From contig JAFQQT010000065.1 of NCBI GenBank assembly GCA_017410455.1, positions 1 to 37,365 of the forward strand: a stretch of 37,365 nucleotides of DNA, read 5' to 3'. Each line of letters begins with the position of its first letter. Within the stretch, counting starts at the first letter, position 1. A model generated the notes under the pieces. The model was not told the origin of the DNA. It searched no databases and was given only the letters and a program-made list of their open reading frames with translations. The translations under genes were made by a program, and so were the position numbers. Positions 23,934 through 30,043 of this stretch are shown here, piece after piece. This stretch comes from Clostridia bacterium (GTDB lineage Bacteria > Bacillota > Clostridia > Christensenellales > Aristaeellaceae).

Positions 23934-23962
23934 ATTATACTACACTTATCCCGCATGCGCAA
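23934..23962 (-). promoter_or_regulatory. main promoter of the mannan locus
   Basis: On the minus strand TATAAT (23934-23939) is preceded, after 17 bases, by TTGCGC (23957-23962). The expected start is near 23927, giving a leader of about 45 bases before the mannanase gene. Confidence 0.72.
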
Positions 23963-24107
23963 GTCCCTTTTGGCTATTTTGGGCGAAATTCACGAAAAAA
24001 GCACAAACAAAACGAGCCCATTCCGAACCATTTTCCGCGCAATCCGCAACAGCATCCGCCATTCTCGCCGAAATGCACGTCAAAAATCGCCCGCGCTCCC
24101 TTGATCC

Positions 24108-24136
24108 AACTTAATCGTTAACCTCGTCATTAAGTT
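24108..24136. promoter_or_regulatory. inverted repeat upstream of the mannan promoter
   Basis: AACTTAAT (24108-24115) and ATTAAGTT (24129-24136) are perfect inverted copies 13 bases apart, with the small palindrome GTTAAC inside. The stretch 23963-24150 has no gene, is richer in A and T than its surroundings, and shows nothing else I can name. A regulator site is plausible. Confidence 0.35.
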
Positions 24137-24154
24137 CATTAGCACGTTTCAAAC

Positions 24155-24174
24155 AAAAAAGCCCCCGCAGGGGC
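24155..24174 (-). terminator. terminator of the DUF1836 gene
   Basis: On the minus strand GCCCCTGCGGGGGC (24161-24174) folds into a short GC hairpin followed by TTTTTTG (24154-24160), 14 bases past the stop codon. Confidence 0.82.
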
Positions 24175-24187
24175 GTGAAATACAGGC

Positions 24188-24739
24188 TCACTCCGGCAGC
24201 GTCAGCCGGGGTTCTTCGGGGGCAGGCTGCTCCTCATCCGCCCCGCCGGCAGCATTCATGGTATCGAAGCGGCTGGAGAGGTAGATGATGTGGGTCACGG
24301 CCGTGATGGTGGAGCGCAGCATGATCTTGGCCTCGGAGCGATCCTCCGGCGTGCCCACCTCATCCAGCGTATCCTTCAGGCCGAAGGTGTACTGGAGCAT
24401 GTTCTCCAGCTCCATGCAGAAGTAATCGTAGGCGATCTGGGCGGTGTAGGTCGCCTTCTGCATGTCAAACAGGCGGCCGATGTTCTCCATCGTCAGCACG
24501 GACTTGGCCACGGAGATGAAGAACAGGTACGCGATCTGGTCTGCGTCATACTGCTTGCGCACCGGGTTGGTGATGTAACCCTTCTTGACGTAGTTGCTCA
24601 CCATCGAGGAGGTGATCTCCAGGCACCCCAGCGGCGTCAGGTAGCGGTTGACATACTTCACCGTCTGGTCCAGATAGAGCCCCACATCAGGTATCTCGCG
24701 GAATCTGGGCAGCCGGAACTGCTCGATACAGGCTGGCAT
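24188..24739 (-). CDS. DUF1836 domain protein, probable DNA-binding regulator
   Basis: A 183-residue soluble protein. Residues about 20-85 hold the DUF1836 pattern: LDQTVKYVNRYLTPLG, then EITSSMVSNYVKKGYITNP and YDADQIAYLFFISVAKSVLT. The central part reads like a MerR-type winged helix, in which SSMVSNYVKKGYI would be the recognition region. This fits the usual view that DUF1836 proteins are transcription regulators in Clostridia and Bacilli, though targets are unknown. The C-terminal 50 residues are proline- and acid-rich and likely disordered. GGGGAGAGG precedes the ATG. It has its own strong promoter, back to back with that of degV, and lies just upstream of the mannan locus promoter, so it is a candidate regulator of either neighbour; this is only proximity. 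Confidence 0.85.
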   Translation of the reverse strand: MPACIEQFRLPRFREIPDVGLYLDQTVKYVNRYLTPLGCLEITSSMVSNYVKKGYITNPVRKQYDADQIAYLFFISVAKSVLTMENIGRLFDMQKATYTAQIAYDYFCMELENMLQYTFGLKDTLDEVGTPEDRSEAKIMLRSTITAVTHIIYLSSRFDTMNAAGGADEEQPAPEEPRLTLPE

Positions 24740-24762
24740 AAATCCTCTCCCCTTTCGGGCCT

Positions 24763-24791
24763 ATTATATGTAATTTTCGCCGTACCGTCAA
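24763..24791 (-). promoter_or_regulatory. promoter of the DUF1836 gene
   Basis: On the minus strand TTGACG (24786-24791) and a perfect TATAAT (24763-24768) are separated by 17 bases. Confidence 0.82.
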
Positions 24792-24811
24792 GAAAAGATT
24801 TCACGGATGGC

Positions 24812-24840
24812 TTGACAGGCTATCAGATAGCTGGTATGAT
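24812..24840 (+). promoter_or_regulatory. promoter of degV with a palindrome between the -35 and -10 boxes
   Basis: Consensus TTGACA (24812-24817), a 17-base spacer and TATGAT (24835-24840). The spacer is filled by GCTATCAGATAGC (24819-24831), a perfect palindrome around a central A, where a bound repressor would cover the polymerase site. The sequence GGCTATCAG recurs as GGTTATCAG 29 bases further on. Confidence 0.8.
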
Positions 24841-24846
24841 GAATTA

Positions 24847-24868
24847 GGTTATCAGTTTTTCAATAACC
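24847..24868 (+). promoter_or_regulatory. inverted repeat in the degV leader
   Basis: GGTTAT (24847-24852) and ATAACC (24863-24868) flank a ten-base loop, just after the expected transcription start. It may be a second binding site or a small RNA stem. Confidence 0.4.
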
Positions 24869-24907
24869 GATGATTTCAACCTCGATTGACGAAAGGCTTC
24901 AATTATT

Positions 24908-25747
24908 ATGAAGATGAATTACAAGATCGTTGCAGACTCCTCCTCCGACGTGCTCTCCCTGGATACGATCCCCTTCGCCAATGTTCCGCTGGTGATCCAC
25001 GCGGGCGAAAAGACCTTCGTGGATGACGAGAACTGCGATGTGGAGGCCATGACCGCCTACATGCTCTCCTACAAGGGCAAGTCCTCCACGGCCTGCCCCG
25101 GCACGCAGGACTGGCTGGACACCTTTGGCGATGCGGAAAACGTGTTCTGCGTCACCATCACCAGCGGGCTGTCCGGCTCCTACAACTCCGCCCGCCTGGC
25201 TGGCGAGGAGTATGTGGCCGCCCATCCCGGCCGCCGCGTGCATGTGGTGGATACCCTCTCCGCCGGCCCGGAGCTGCGCCTGGTGGTAGAGAAGCTGCAG
25301 GAGCTGATCCTTGAGGGCCTGCCCTTCGACGAGATCGTCGAGAAGATCGAGAAGTACCACCGGCAGAGCTTCCTCGTCTTCTCCCTGCAGTCGCTGCACA
25401 ACTTTGTGGCCAATGGTCGCGTCAGCCCTGCCGTGGGCGCGCTGGTGGGCCTGCTGGGCATCCGCGTGGTGGGCAAGGCCAGCGAGCAGGGCACCCTGGA
25501 GCCCCTCTCGAAGGCACGTGGCGACCGCAAGGCGCTGCAGGAGCTGATCCGCATCATGAAGGAACTGGGCTGGAAGGGCGGCCGCGTGCGCATCGCCCAC
25601 AACAGCAACGAAGCCATGGCCAACGCCCTGCGCGACGCCCTGTGCGCCCTGCACGGCAAGCTGGACGTGGCCATCGAGCACTGCCGCGGCCTGTGCTGCT
25701 ACTACGCCGAAAAGGGCGGCCTGCTGGTGGGCTTCGAGGGCGCGTAA
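24908..25747 (+). CDS. DegV-family fatty-acid-binding protein
   Basis: A 279-residue cytoplasmic protein with the two-domain DegV fold. Motifs are YKIVADSSSDV at the N-terminus, TCPGT-like STACPGTQDW (about 60-69), and ITSGLSGSYNSARLAG (about 85-100), whose serines hold the fatty-acid carboxylate. In the second domain FSLQSLHNFVANGRVSP and the glycine-rich LGIRVVGKASEQGTLEPLSK match the family. DegV/FakB proteins present fatty acids to the FakA kinase; no fakA gene lies in the window, so kinase partnership is not shown. Length is normal (280-290). The start has only a weak AAAGG site 12 bases ahead; ATG codons at 24908 and 24914 both remain possible. A good promoter and terminator make it a single-gene unit. 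Confidence 0.9.
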   Translation: MKMNYKIVADSSSDVLSLDTIPFANVPLVIHAGEKTFVDDENCDVEAMTAYMLSYKGKSSTACPGTQDWLDTFGDAENVFCVTITSGLSGSYNSARLAGEEYVAAHPGRRVHVVDTLSAGPELRLVVEKLQELILEGLPFDEIVEKIEKYHRQSFLVFSLQSLHNFVANGRVSPAVGALVGLLGIRVVGKASEQGTLEPLSKARGDRKALQELIRIMKELGWKGGRVRIAHNSNEAMANALRDALCALHGKLDVAIEHCRGLCCYYAEKGGLLVGFEGA

Positions 25748-25765
25748 TTCCTTTCCCGCAACATC

Positions 25766-25806
25766 AGGCCGGATGCCGGAGTTTTCCGCATCCGGCCTTG
25801 CTTTTT
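25766..25806 (+). terminator. terminator of degV
   Basis: GGCCGGATGC (25767-25776) pairs with GCATCCGGCC (25788-25797), then TTGCTTTTT. Confidence 0.88.
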
Positions 25807-25857
25807 CGCCCCGTCAGCCGAGAATGACAGCAGATCATGCGTATTCAGGAGGACCCC

Positions 25858-26274
25858 ATGAACGAGTTCATCACCCTTTGCGGGGACAACTGCCGGGAAT
25901 GTCCCCGGCATAACGCGCACACCGAGGAGGAGCTGCGCAGCGTCGCTGAGCTGTGGTACAGGATCGGCTGGCGGACAGCCATCGTGTCCTGCGAGGAGAT
26001 CGCCTGCACGGGCTGCTCGTCGCATAAGGAATGTACCTATCAGCTCGTCCGCTGCGTGAAGGAGCATGGCGTGGAGAGATGCAGCGAGTGCGCCGCCTTC
26101 CCCTGCCAACGAATCCACGAGCTGCTGGATCGCTCCCACGGATATCAGCAGCGCTGCCTGGAGGTCTGCACACCCGGGGAATACGCTACGCTGGAAAGGG
26201 CCTTCTTCCGGAAGGAACGCAATCTCTTCCCCGGCGGCACGGCCCAGTTTCCCGCTTTTCCACAAAACCATTGA
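25858..26274 (+). CDS. DUF3795 cysteine-rich protein
   Basis: A 138-residue soluble protein with AGGAGG five bases before its ATG. It carries the spaced cysteines of DUF3795: CGDNCRECPRH at the N-terminus (about 7-17), CTGCSSHKEC (about 53-62), and CVKEHGVERCSECAAFPC (about 67-84). Eleven or so cysteines in such pairs suggest a zinc or iron-sulfur site. The family is common in anaerobes and has no agreed function. The C-terminal 40 residues are less conserved-looking and end in a proline- and phenylalanine-rich tail. It lies 50 bases past the degV terminator without an obvious promoter of its own. The promoter of the next gene overlaps its stop codon. Confidence 0.85.
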   Translation: MNEFITLCGDNCRECPRHNAHTEEELRSVAELWYRIGWRTAIVSCEEIACTGCSSHKECTYQLVRCVKEHGVERCSECAAFPCQRIHELLDRSHGYQQRCLEVCTPGEYATLERAFFRKERNLFPGGTAQFPAFPQNH

Positions 26275-26299
26275 TTTCTCCGGCAAACAGGTGTACAAT
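26271..26299 (+). promoter_or_regulatory. promoter of the C39-like secreted protein gene
   Basis: TTGATT (26271-26276), 17 bases, TACAAT (26294-26299). The -35 box contains the stop codon of the DUF3795 gene. Confidence 0.72.
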
Positions 26300-26338
26300 A
26301 CAGCTATCCCAATCAGCATTACAAAAGGAGAGATTCCC

Positions 26339-27079
26339 ATGCGCCGTCTGCTTTGCCTGCTGCTTGCCCTGTGCTGCCTGCTGCCCACCCTCGCCTGCGC
26401 TGAGGACAGCCTGACCCTCACCACCGCCGATACTGTGGACGAGGTGAACCAGTTCGTGCTCCTGCCCGAGGGCGATGAGCTGCCCGTCCCCCAGCGCGGC
26501 CACATCCGCTACATCTCCCTGAATGAGCGTGACGCCGCCTTCCGCGCCTCCGCCTGGAAAAACGACCGTTTCAACCTCATGAGCAAGGACGGCGGCTACA
26601 AGGCCGACCACAACAACATGCACAACCGCGCGGTGTACTGCATGGCCCTGAGCTATCTGGGCGTGGACGTGACCCCCGTGATGATGAGCGAACTGGCCGG
26701 CAGCCGCGACGTGACCGCCCCATACGACGCCGTCACCAGCCAGCTGGGCGTGAAGCTCGAGCGCGTGGAGCCCAAGGCTTACGTCTTTGACACCATGGTG
26801 GAGAACTACCTCACCGATGACAGCTACTCCCCGGTGATGTGCACCTTCCGCACCAAGCAGGGCCTGCTCTACACGGTGCTGATCGTGGCCTACATCCCCT
26901 CCACCGGCGGCTTCATCATCTGTGACGCGGCCGCGCCCCGTCAGGATGGCGAGTACCTGCACAGCTACAAGATGGCCTGGCACGTCGTGCGCCGCTTCGT
27001 GCTCTCCAGCGCCTTCTACGACAAGTTCTACGAGAGCGAGGTCCTCTCGCTGTACCAGTGGCGCCTGGTGGAAGAGTAA
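26339..27079 (+). CDS. secreted C39-like protein lacking the usual catalytic cysteine
   Basis: A 246-residue exported protein (signal peptide MRRLLCLLLALCCLLPTLACAED; the cysteine near residue 20 lies in LACAED, a poor lipobox). I do not recognise a close family. Residues about 95-110, MHNRAVYCMALSYLGVDV, line up with the CGPxSLAMxLSYLG opening of C39-like peptidases, except that the catalytic cysteine position is taken by a histidine. Further on, LLYTVLIVAYIPSTGGFIIC (about 178-197) resembles the strand that normally carries the catalytic histidine, here a tyrosine. It may therefore be an inactive relative that binds rather than cuts peptides; this is a low-certainty reading. AAAGGAG lies eight bases before the ATG and a good promoter precedes it. 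Its 3' end meets a hairpin-rich insertion. Confidence 0.6.
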   Translation: MRRLLCLLLALCCLLPTLACAEDSLTLTTADTVDEVNQFVLLPEGDELPVPQRGHIRYISLNERDAAFRASAWKNDRFNLMSKDGGYKADHNNMHNRAVYCMALSYLGVDVTPVMMSELAGSRDVTAPYDAVTSQLGVKLERVEPKAYVFDTMVENYLTDDSYSPVMCTFRTKQGLLYTVLIVAYIPSTGGFIICDAAAPRQDGEYLHSYKMAWHVVRRFVLSSAFYDKFYESEVLSLYQWRLVEE

Positions 27080-27106
27080 GCCACCTGCCTCAATCGATCC
27101 GCTTTG

Positions 27107-27345
27107 CCGCGTACCAGTCCGGGTACGCGGTCAAAGCATCGACAAAGTCGATGGTTTGCAGACCTTCAAAAAAGTCTGCAAGCCAAGGCGGCAAAGCTGC
27201 AGATCCGGGAGTTTACTTCGCGGTAAATGACCGGATCTGCAGCTGCAGCCAACGCAGGAAGCAGAAAATCCAGCCTCACGGCTGGATTTTCTGCAGTTGC
27301 GGGCTTTTTTGATGGTCTGACCGCGTACCAGTCCGGGTACGCGGT
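27107..27345. repeat. hairpin-packed insertion bounded by two 25-bp direct repeats
   Basis: A 25-base sequence starting CCGCGTACC and ending GGTACGCGGT occurs at 27107-27131 and again, identical, at 27321-27345. The 189 bases between are almost entirely inverted repeats: CATCGAC/GTCGATG (27137-27153), TTGCAGAC/GTCTGCAA (27156-27181), GCTGCAGATCCGG/CCGGATCTGCAGC (27196-27243, with an inner TTTAC/GTAAA stem), and a 15-bp stem at 27261-27275/27280-27294. Also CAGACCTTCAAAAAAG (27159-27174) is an inverted copy, with one mismatch, of 27304-27319. Deleting one 214-bp unit would restore a shorter end to the minus-strand gene, which is the pattern left by an insertion with target duplication. Confidence 0.7.
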
Positions 27346-27843
27346 TTTTTTCACGTCCCAGCTCAGCCTCTGCAGATCCGCCAGCAGCGTCGCCGCATCC
27401 GCGCCGTCCTCCGGGATGTGAATCAGGCGGACATACCCGTCCTGCGCCGTATCAACGCGGAACTCCAGATGCGGCGTGTGCCACCAGCTGATGACCGCCC
27501 CGGAGCACACCTGCTCCCCGAAGGCACGCTGCAGCACCGCCCATTCCGCTTCCGTGTAAGGGTCCCGGCATTCCCCGCCGAATTCGCTGCGGTACAGCTG
27601 CCACTCCTCATCCCATTCGTCCAGCAGGCTCGCATAATCATCCTCATGCCGCCAGAGGATCTCCGCCGCCGCCATCAGCAGCGCCATGTGCTCCTGCTGG
27701 AACTCCGCCAGCGTGCCCTCATAGGGGCGGTTGCGCCAGTCCCGCTCCGCCGCCTCCGACAGGCCGTTCCACAGGATCCCCGCCGGAATGCTCAGCACCG
27801 CTGCCACCAGCAGGGCGATCACGATGATCTCATGCTTCTTCAC
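27166..27843 (-). CDS. anchored hypothetical protein, C-terminus rewritten by a hairpin insertion
   Basis: A 225-residue protein of unknown family, started by GTG at 27843 with GGAGGT nine bases ahead. The start lies inside the end of the preceding gene, a 14-base overlap that implies translational coupling. One N-terminal helix (IIVIALLVAAVLSIPAGIL) is a membrane anchor or signal; the rest is acidic and tryptophan-rich (ILWRHEDDYASLLDEWDEEW), likely outside the cell. From TAYPDWYAVR (about residue 168) onward the protein is encoded by hairpin DNA, and the last 47 residues (ending FAALACRLF) look unlike the rest. Without the 214-bp insertion the frame would read TAYPDWYAAKRID and stop. It is the third gene of a unit with the lipoprotein and membrane protein upstream, so a shared surface role is likely. 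Confidence 0.7.
   Translation of the reverse strand: MKKHEIIVIALLVAAVLSIPAGILWNGLSEAAERDWRNRPYEGTLAEFQQEHMALLMAAAEILWRHEDDYASLLDEWDEEWQLYRSEFGGECRDPYTEAEWAVLQRAFGEQVCSGAVISWWHTPHLEFRVDTAQDGYVRLIHIPEDGADAATLLADLQRLSWDVKKTAYPDWYAVRPSKKPATAENPAVRLDFLLPALAAAADPVIYREVNSRICSFAALACRLF
27252..27310 (+). terminator. terminator within the hairpin insertion
   Basis: A 15-bp perfect stem (27261-27275 with 27280-27294, loop TCAC), extended by CGCA/TGCG (27253-27256 region with 27298-27301), leads into CTTTTTTG (27304-27311). It can end transcripts of the plus-strand secreted-protein gene. Confidence 0.65.
27321..27351 (+). terminator. second plus-strand terminator hairpin
   Basis: CCGCGTACC (27321-27329) pairs with GGTACGCGG (27336-27344) and is followed by seven T. 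It is also the second copy of the 25-bp direct repeat and codes for residues of the minus-strand protein. Confidence 0.7.
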
Positions 27844-28270
27844 GCTCCGACCACCTCCAGATCAGCGCATAGATCAGCACAATGCCCCGCAGCGATAACG
27901 CCGTGACTATGTACACCCCTGCCATGAGCACCAGCATCAGCCCGTCGCCATTGCTTCCCTCCCGCAGAGGCAGCAGCCGCACATGCCATTCGATATCGTT
28001 GACCAGCGCCAGCCCCCACGTCAGCAGGCAGAACAGCACGCTCCACAGGCAGAGCCGCCCGATGCGCGCCTCTCCCGAGAGGCACAGCCCGAACACCACC
28101 GCTGAAAGCACCCCCAGCAGCATTGGCACAAGCAGGAGGAGCACATCGCCCACCTCCGTCAGCCAGGCCGCGCCCCAGGGCGAGGAGAACACCTCGCTCA
28201 ACCCGACCAGCAGCAGCGCATGCGCAACGCCGTCGATGGCCCCGCGCCCGATCCGTCCGATGCGCATCAT
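27830..28270 (-). CDS. four-helix membrane protein of unknown function
   Basis: A 146-residue integral membrane protein with four predicted helices (about 15-30, 38-62, 70-92 and 108-132). I do not recognise the family. The charged loop EWHVRLLPLREGSNGDG separates the third and fourth helices, and the C-terminal tail WRWSEREEA is cytoplasmic or charged. The start at 28270 is fixed by GGAGG nine bases ahead; the open frame upstream is extra and overlaps the lipoprotein gene. It starts 14 bases after the lipoprotein stop and its end overlaps the next gene by 14 bases. Confidence 0.68.
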   Translation of the reverse strand: MMRIGRIGRGAIDGVAHALLLVGLSEVFSSPWGAAWLTEVGDVLLLLVPMLLGVLSAVVFGLCLSGEARIGRLCLWSVLFCLLTWGLALVNDIEWHVRLLPLREGSNGDGLMLVLMAGVYIVTALSLRGIVLIYALIWRWSEREEA

Positions 28271-28284
28271 ATCGCACGTCCTCC

Positions 28285-29886
28285 TCACTCCGTCAACGCG
28301 GCCAGGTACCAGCCGTCGCCAAGTGCCTCCCAAAGCGTCCAGCCCGCAGAGCACATCTCTGCCGTCGCCGCCTCCGGGGCATAATACAGGCGCGCAGGAG
28401 CTCCCCGGCCATTGTCCGCCACGAGGGCGAAGTGCAGGTACACCGCGCCGTGCTCGCTGCCGATGTAGCGCGGGTTCATCGCCGCGAAGAGCGCCGCCAC
28501 GGGCTGCCAGTCCGGCGAATCCGGCTTCGAACCGACCCAGCCGTCCAACTCCCGCACCGCATGGAATACAGCATTTTCCCTGATCCGGCCCGTTCCCGCC
28601 AGCCAGTCCGGCTGACGGCTGACCGCAGCGATCAGGCCATCCAGCAGGGCACGGTGTTCCCCGAAGAGCGTCTTCAATTCCGCCAGCGCGGGTGCGAAAT
28701 CGCTCAGCCCGTAGGCGAAGGGGAAGCGGTTCATCGCGTTGTAGATTTCCTCCGCGAAGTACTCCGCATATTCCGTCGGCACGTCCGACAGGCTGGCATA
28801 GGCCGCCACTTCGCCGGTGCCTTCATTGAGGACGTGATACCCGTCCGCCGAAACAAAACCCGCGACGTCGCCCTTCGAACTGCCGACCCACCAGTACCCC
28901 GTGACGCGGTGGGCAGCCACACCATCCGGACCGACGAGGTTCACGCAGCCATCCTGCATGCGCAGCTGATACCGCCCGCCACACCAGCTCTGCAGCGGAT
29001 TATGCACCGCGCCCGGCCGCCGCGCGAAGCGGAGCTCCGTCACCCCGCTGACGAAGCGCGCCGCCCAGTCCTCCGGCATGCCTTCGACGCCGGTGAAGTG
29101 CGCGATCTCCCCCGTCGCCTCATCCAGCACATGATACCCCGCCGCCGACACGAAGCCCGTCTCCACGCCATGCAGCGACCAATAGCCCGTCACGTCCCGG
29201 ATGATCACCGCGTCGCCGCCCACCAGGTTCACCTGATCCCCCTGCATGCGCAGCAGGTAACGCCCGCCGCAGAAGCTCCGCAGCGGATCGCTCACCAGCC
29301 ACGCCGCCCGGATGACGGGACGCTCCGACAACAGCGACAGGTCGCGCACCCGCAGGCCGATGGTCTCCCTGCTGTCGAATTCGTACAGCTCCACCAGCCC
29401 GTTCCGCGCCGGGTCGTACCAGAACAGCGCGCAGGGCGTCCACCAGTTCACGTTCAGCTCCACGTAGAGGAAGTACGCCTCCCCCGCGCGGAGGATGCGC
29501 ACCGTGAACAGGTCGTGCTCCAGCCACGAGGCCGCCTGCAAAACGCGCATCAGCGTCTGCGTCCGGGGGACGGGGTCGCCGTTTGCATCCCAGATGCTCA
29601 CGTCCGCCAGCCGGTTGACGAACTCGCTCCCGCCGTCCTCATCGATGGCCCGATAGGTGTCGAAGCAGTCGCTGTCCACCTCATATACGGTGATGGCGTC
29701 GCCCTCGAAGGCCGCCGTCTCCTGCACGCGCCCGCTGCCGCTGACGGCGTAGTACTGCAGCGCGTCGCCCTGACGGACGATCACGTCCACCGCGCCCTGC
29801 GTTTCCGGGTCAAAGGGGAGCACCGCCGCCGTGCAGCCCGACAGCAGCAGCAGACCCAGCAGCATCCATGGGATCAACTTGCGCAT
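28285..29886 (-). CDS. lipoprotein with two WG-like repeats, unknown function
   Basis: A 533-residue lipoprotein: MRKLIPWMLLGLLLLSGCTA has a clean lipobox (LLSGC), so the mature protein starts at cysteine and is membrane-tethered outside. The middle holds two homologous blocks of about 85 residues. Each opens with SFCGGRYLLRMQGDQVNLVG or SWCGGRYQLRMQDGCVNLVG, continues VTGYW, and closes AGYHVLDEATGEIA or DGYHVLNEGTGEVA, similar in spirit to KWG/WG repeats. The N-terminal third is beta-rich, the C-terminal third helical then beta (YLHFALVADNGRGAPARLYY). No enzyme motif is seen. ATG codons lie at 29892 and 29886; the second is preferred because GAGGAGG is seven bases ahead of it but touches the first. 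It leads a three-gene unit and has its own strong promoter. Confidence 0.78.
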   Translation of the reverse strand: MRKLIPWMLLGLLLLSGCTAAVLPFDPETQGAVDVIVRQGDALQYYAVSGSGRVQETAAFEGDAITVYEVDSDCFDTYRAIDEDGGSEFVNRLADVSIWDANGDPVPRTQTLMRVLQAASWLEHDLFTVRILRAGEAYFLYVELNVNWWTPCALFWYDPARNGLVELYEFDSRETIGLRVRDLSLLSERPVIRAAWLVSDPLRSFCGGRYLLRMQGDQVNLVGGDAVIIRDVTGYWSLHGVETGFVSAAGYHVLDEATGEIAHFTGVEGMPEDWAARFVSGVTELRFARRPGAVHNPLQSWCGGRYQLRMQDGCVNLVGPDGVAAHRVTGYWWVGSSKGDVAGFVSADGYHVLNEGTGEVAAYASLSDVPTEYAEYFAEEIYNAMNRFPFAYGLSDFAPALAELKTLFGEHRALLDGLIAAVSRQPDWLAGTGRIRENAVFHAVRELDGWVGSKPDSPDWQPVAALFAAMNPRYIGSEHGAVYLHFALVADNGRGAPARLYYAPEAATAEMCSAGWTLWEALGDGWYLAALTE

Positions 29887-29908
29887 CTTCATCCCTCCTC
29901 ATAGGGGC

Positions 29909-29937
29909 ATTGTATCACGCACACTTTCGTATGTCAA
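29909..29937 (-). promoter_or_regulatory. promoter of the lipoprotein operon
   Basis: On the minus strand consensus TTGACA (29932-29937), a 17-base spacer and TACAAT (29909-29914). It faces away from the phosphotransferase promoter. Confidence 0.85.
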
Positions 29938-29982
29938 CCTTCTTTTGCTGATTTTCGATAAATTTACATTTGCAAACATGTC

Positions 29983-30012
29983 TTGACACACCCTGCCCGC
30001 CTGCGTTATCAT
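29983..30012 (+). promoter_or_regulatory. promoter of the phosphotransferase-cupin unit
   Basis: TTGACA (29983-29988), 18 bases, TATCAT (30007-30012). Because the -10 box includes an in-frame ATG at 30011, that codon cannot be the translation start. Confidence 0.78.
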
Positions 30013-30043
30013 GAAACCACACCGAACCGTTGGAGGCATCCTG

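Noticed and set aside
27058-27312. A plus-strand open frame across the hairpin insertion
   Set aside because: No ribosome binding site and the DNA is nearly all inverted repeats; the product resembles nothing.
30011-30043. Earlier ATG for the phosphotransferase
   Set aside because: This ATG is part of the -10 box of the promoter, so it would not be in the mRNA.
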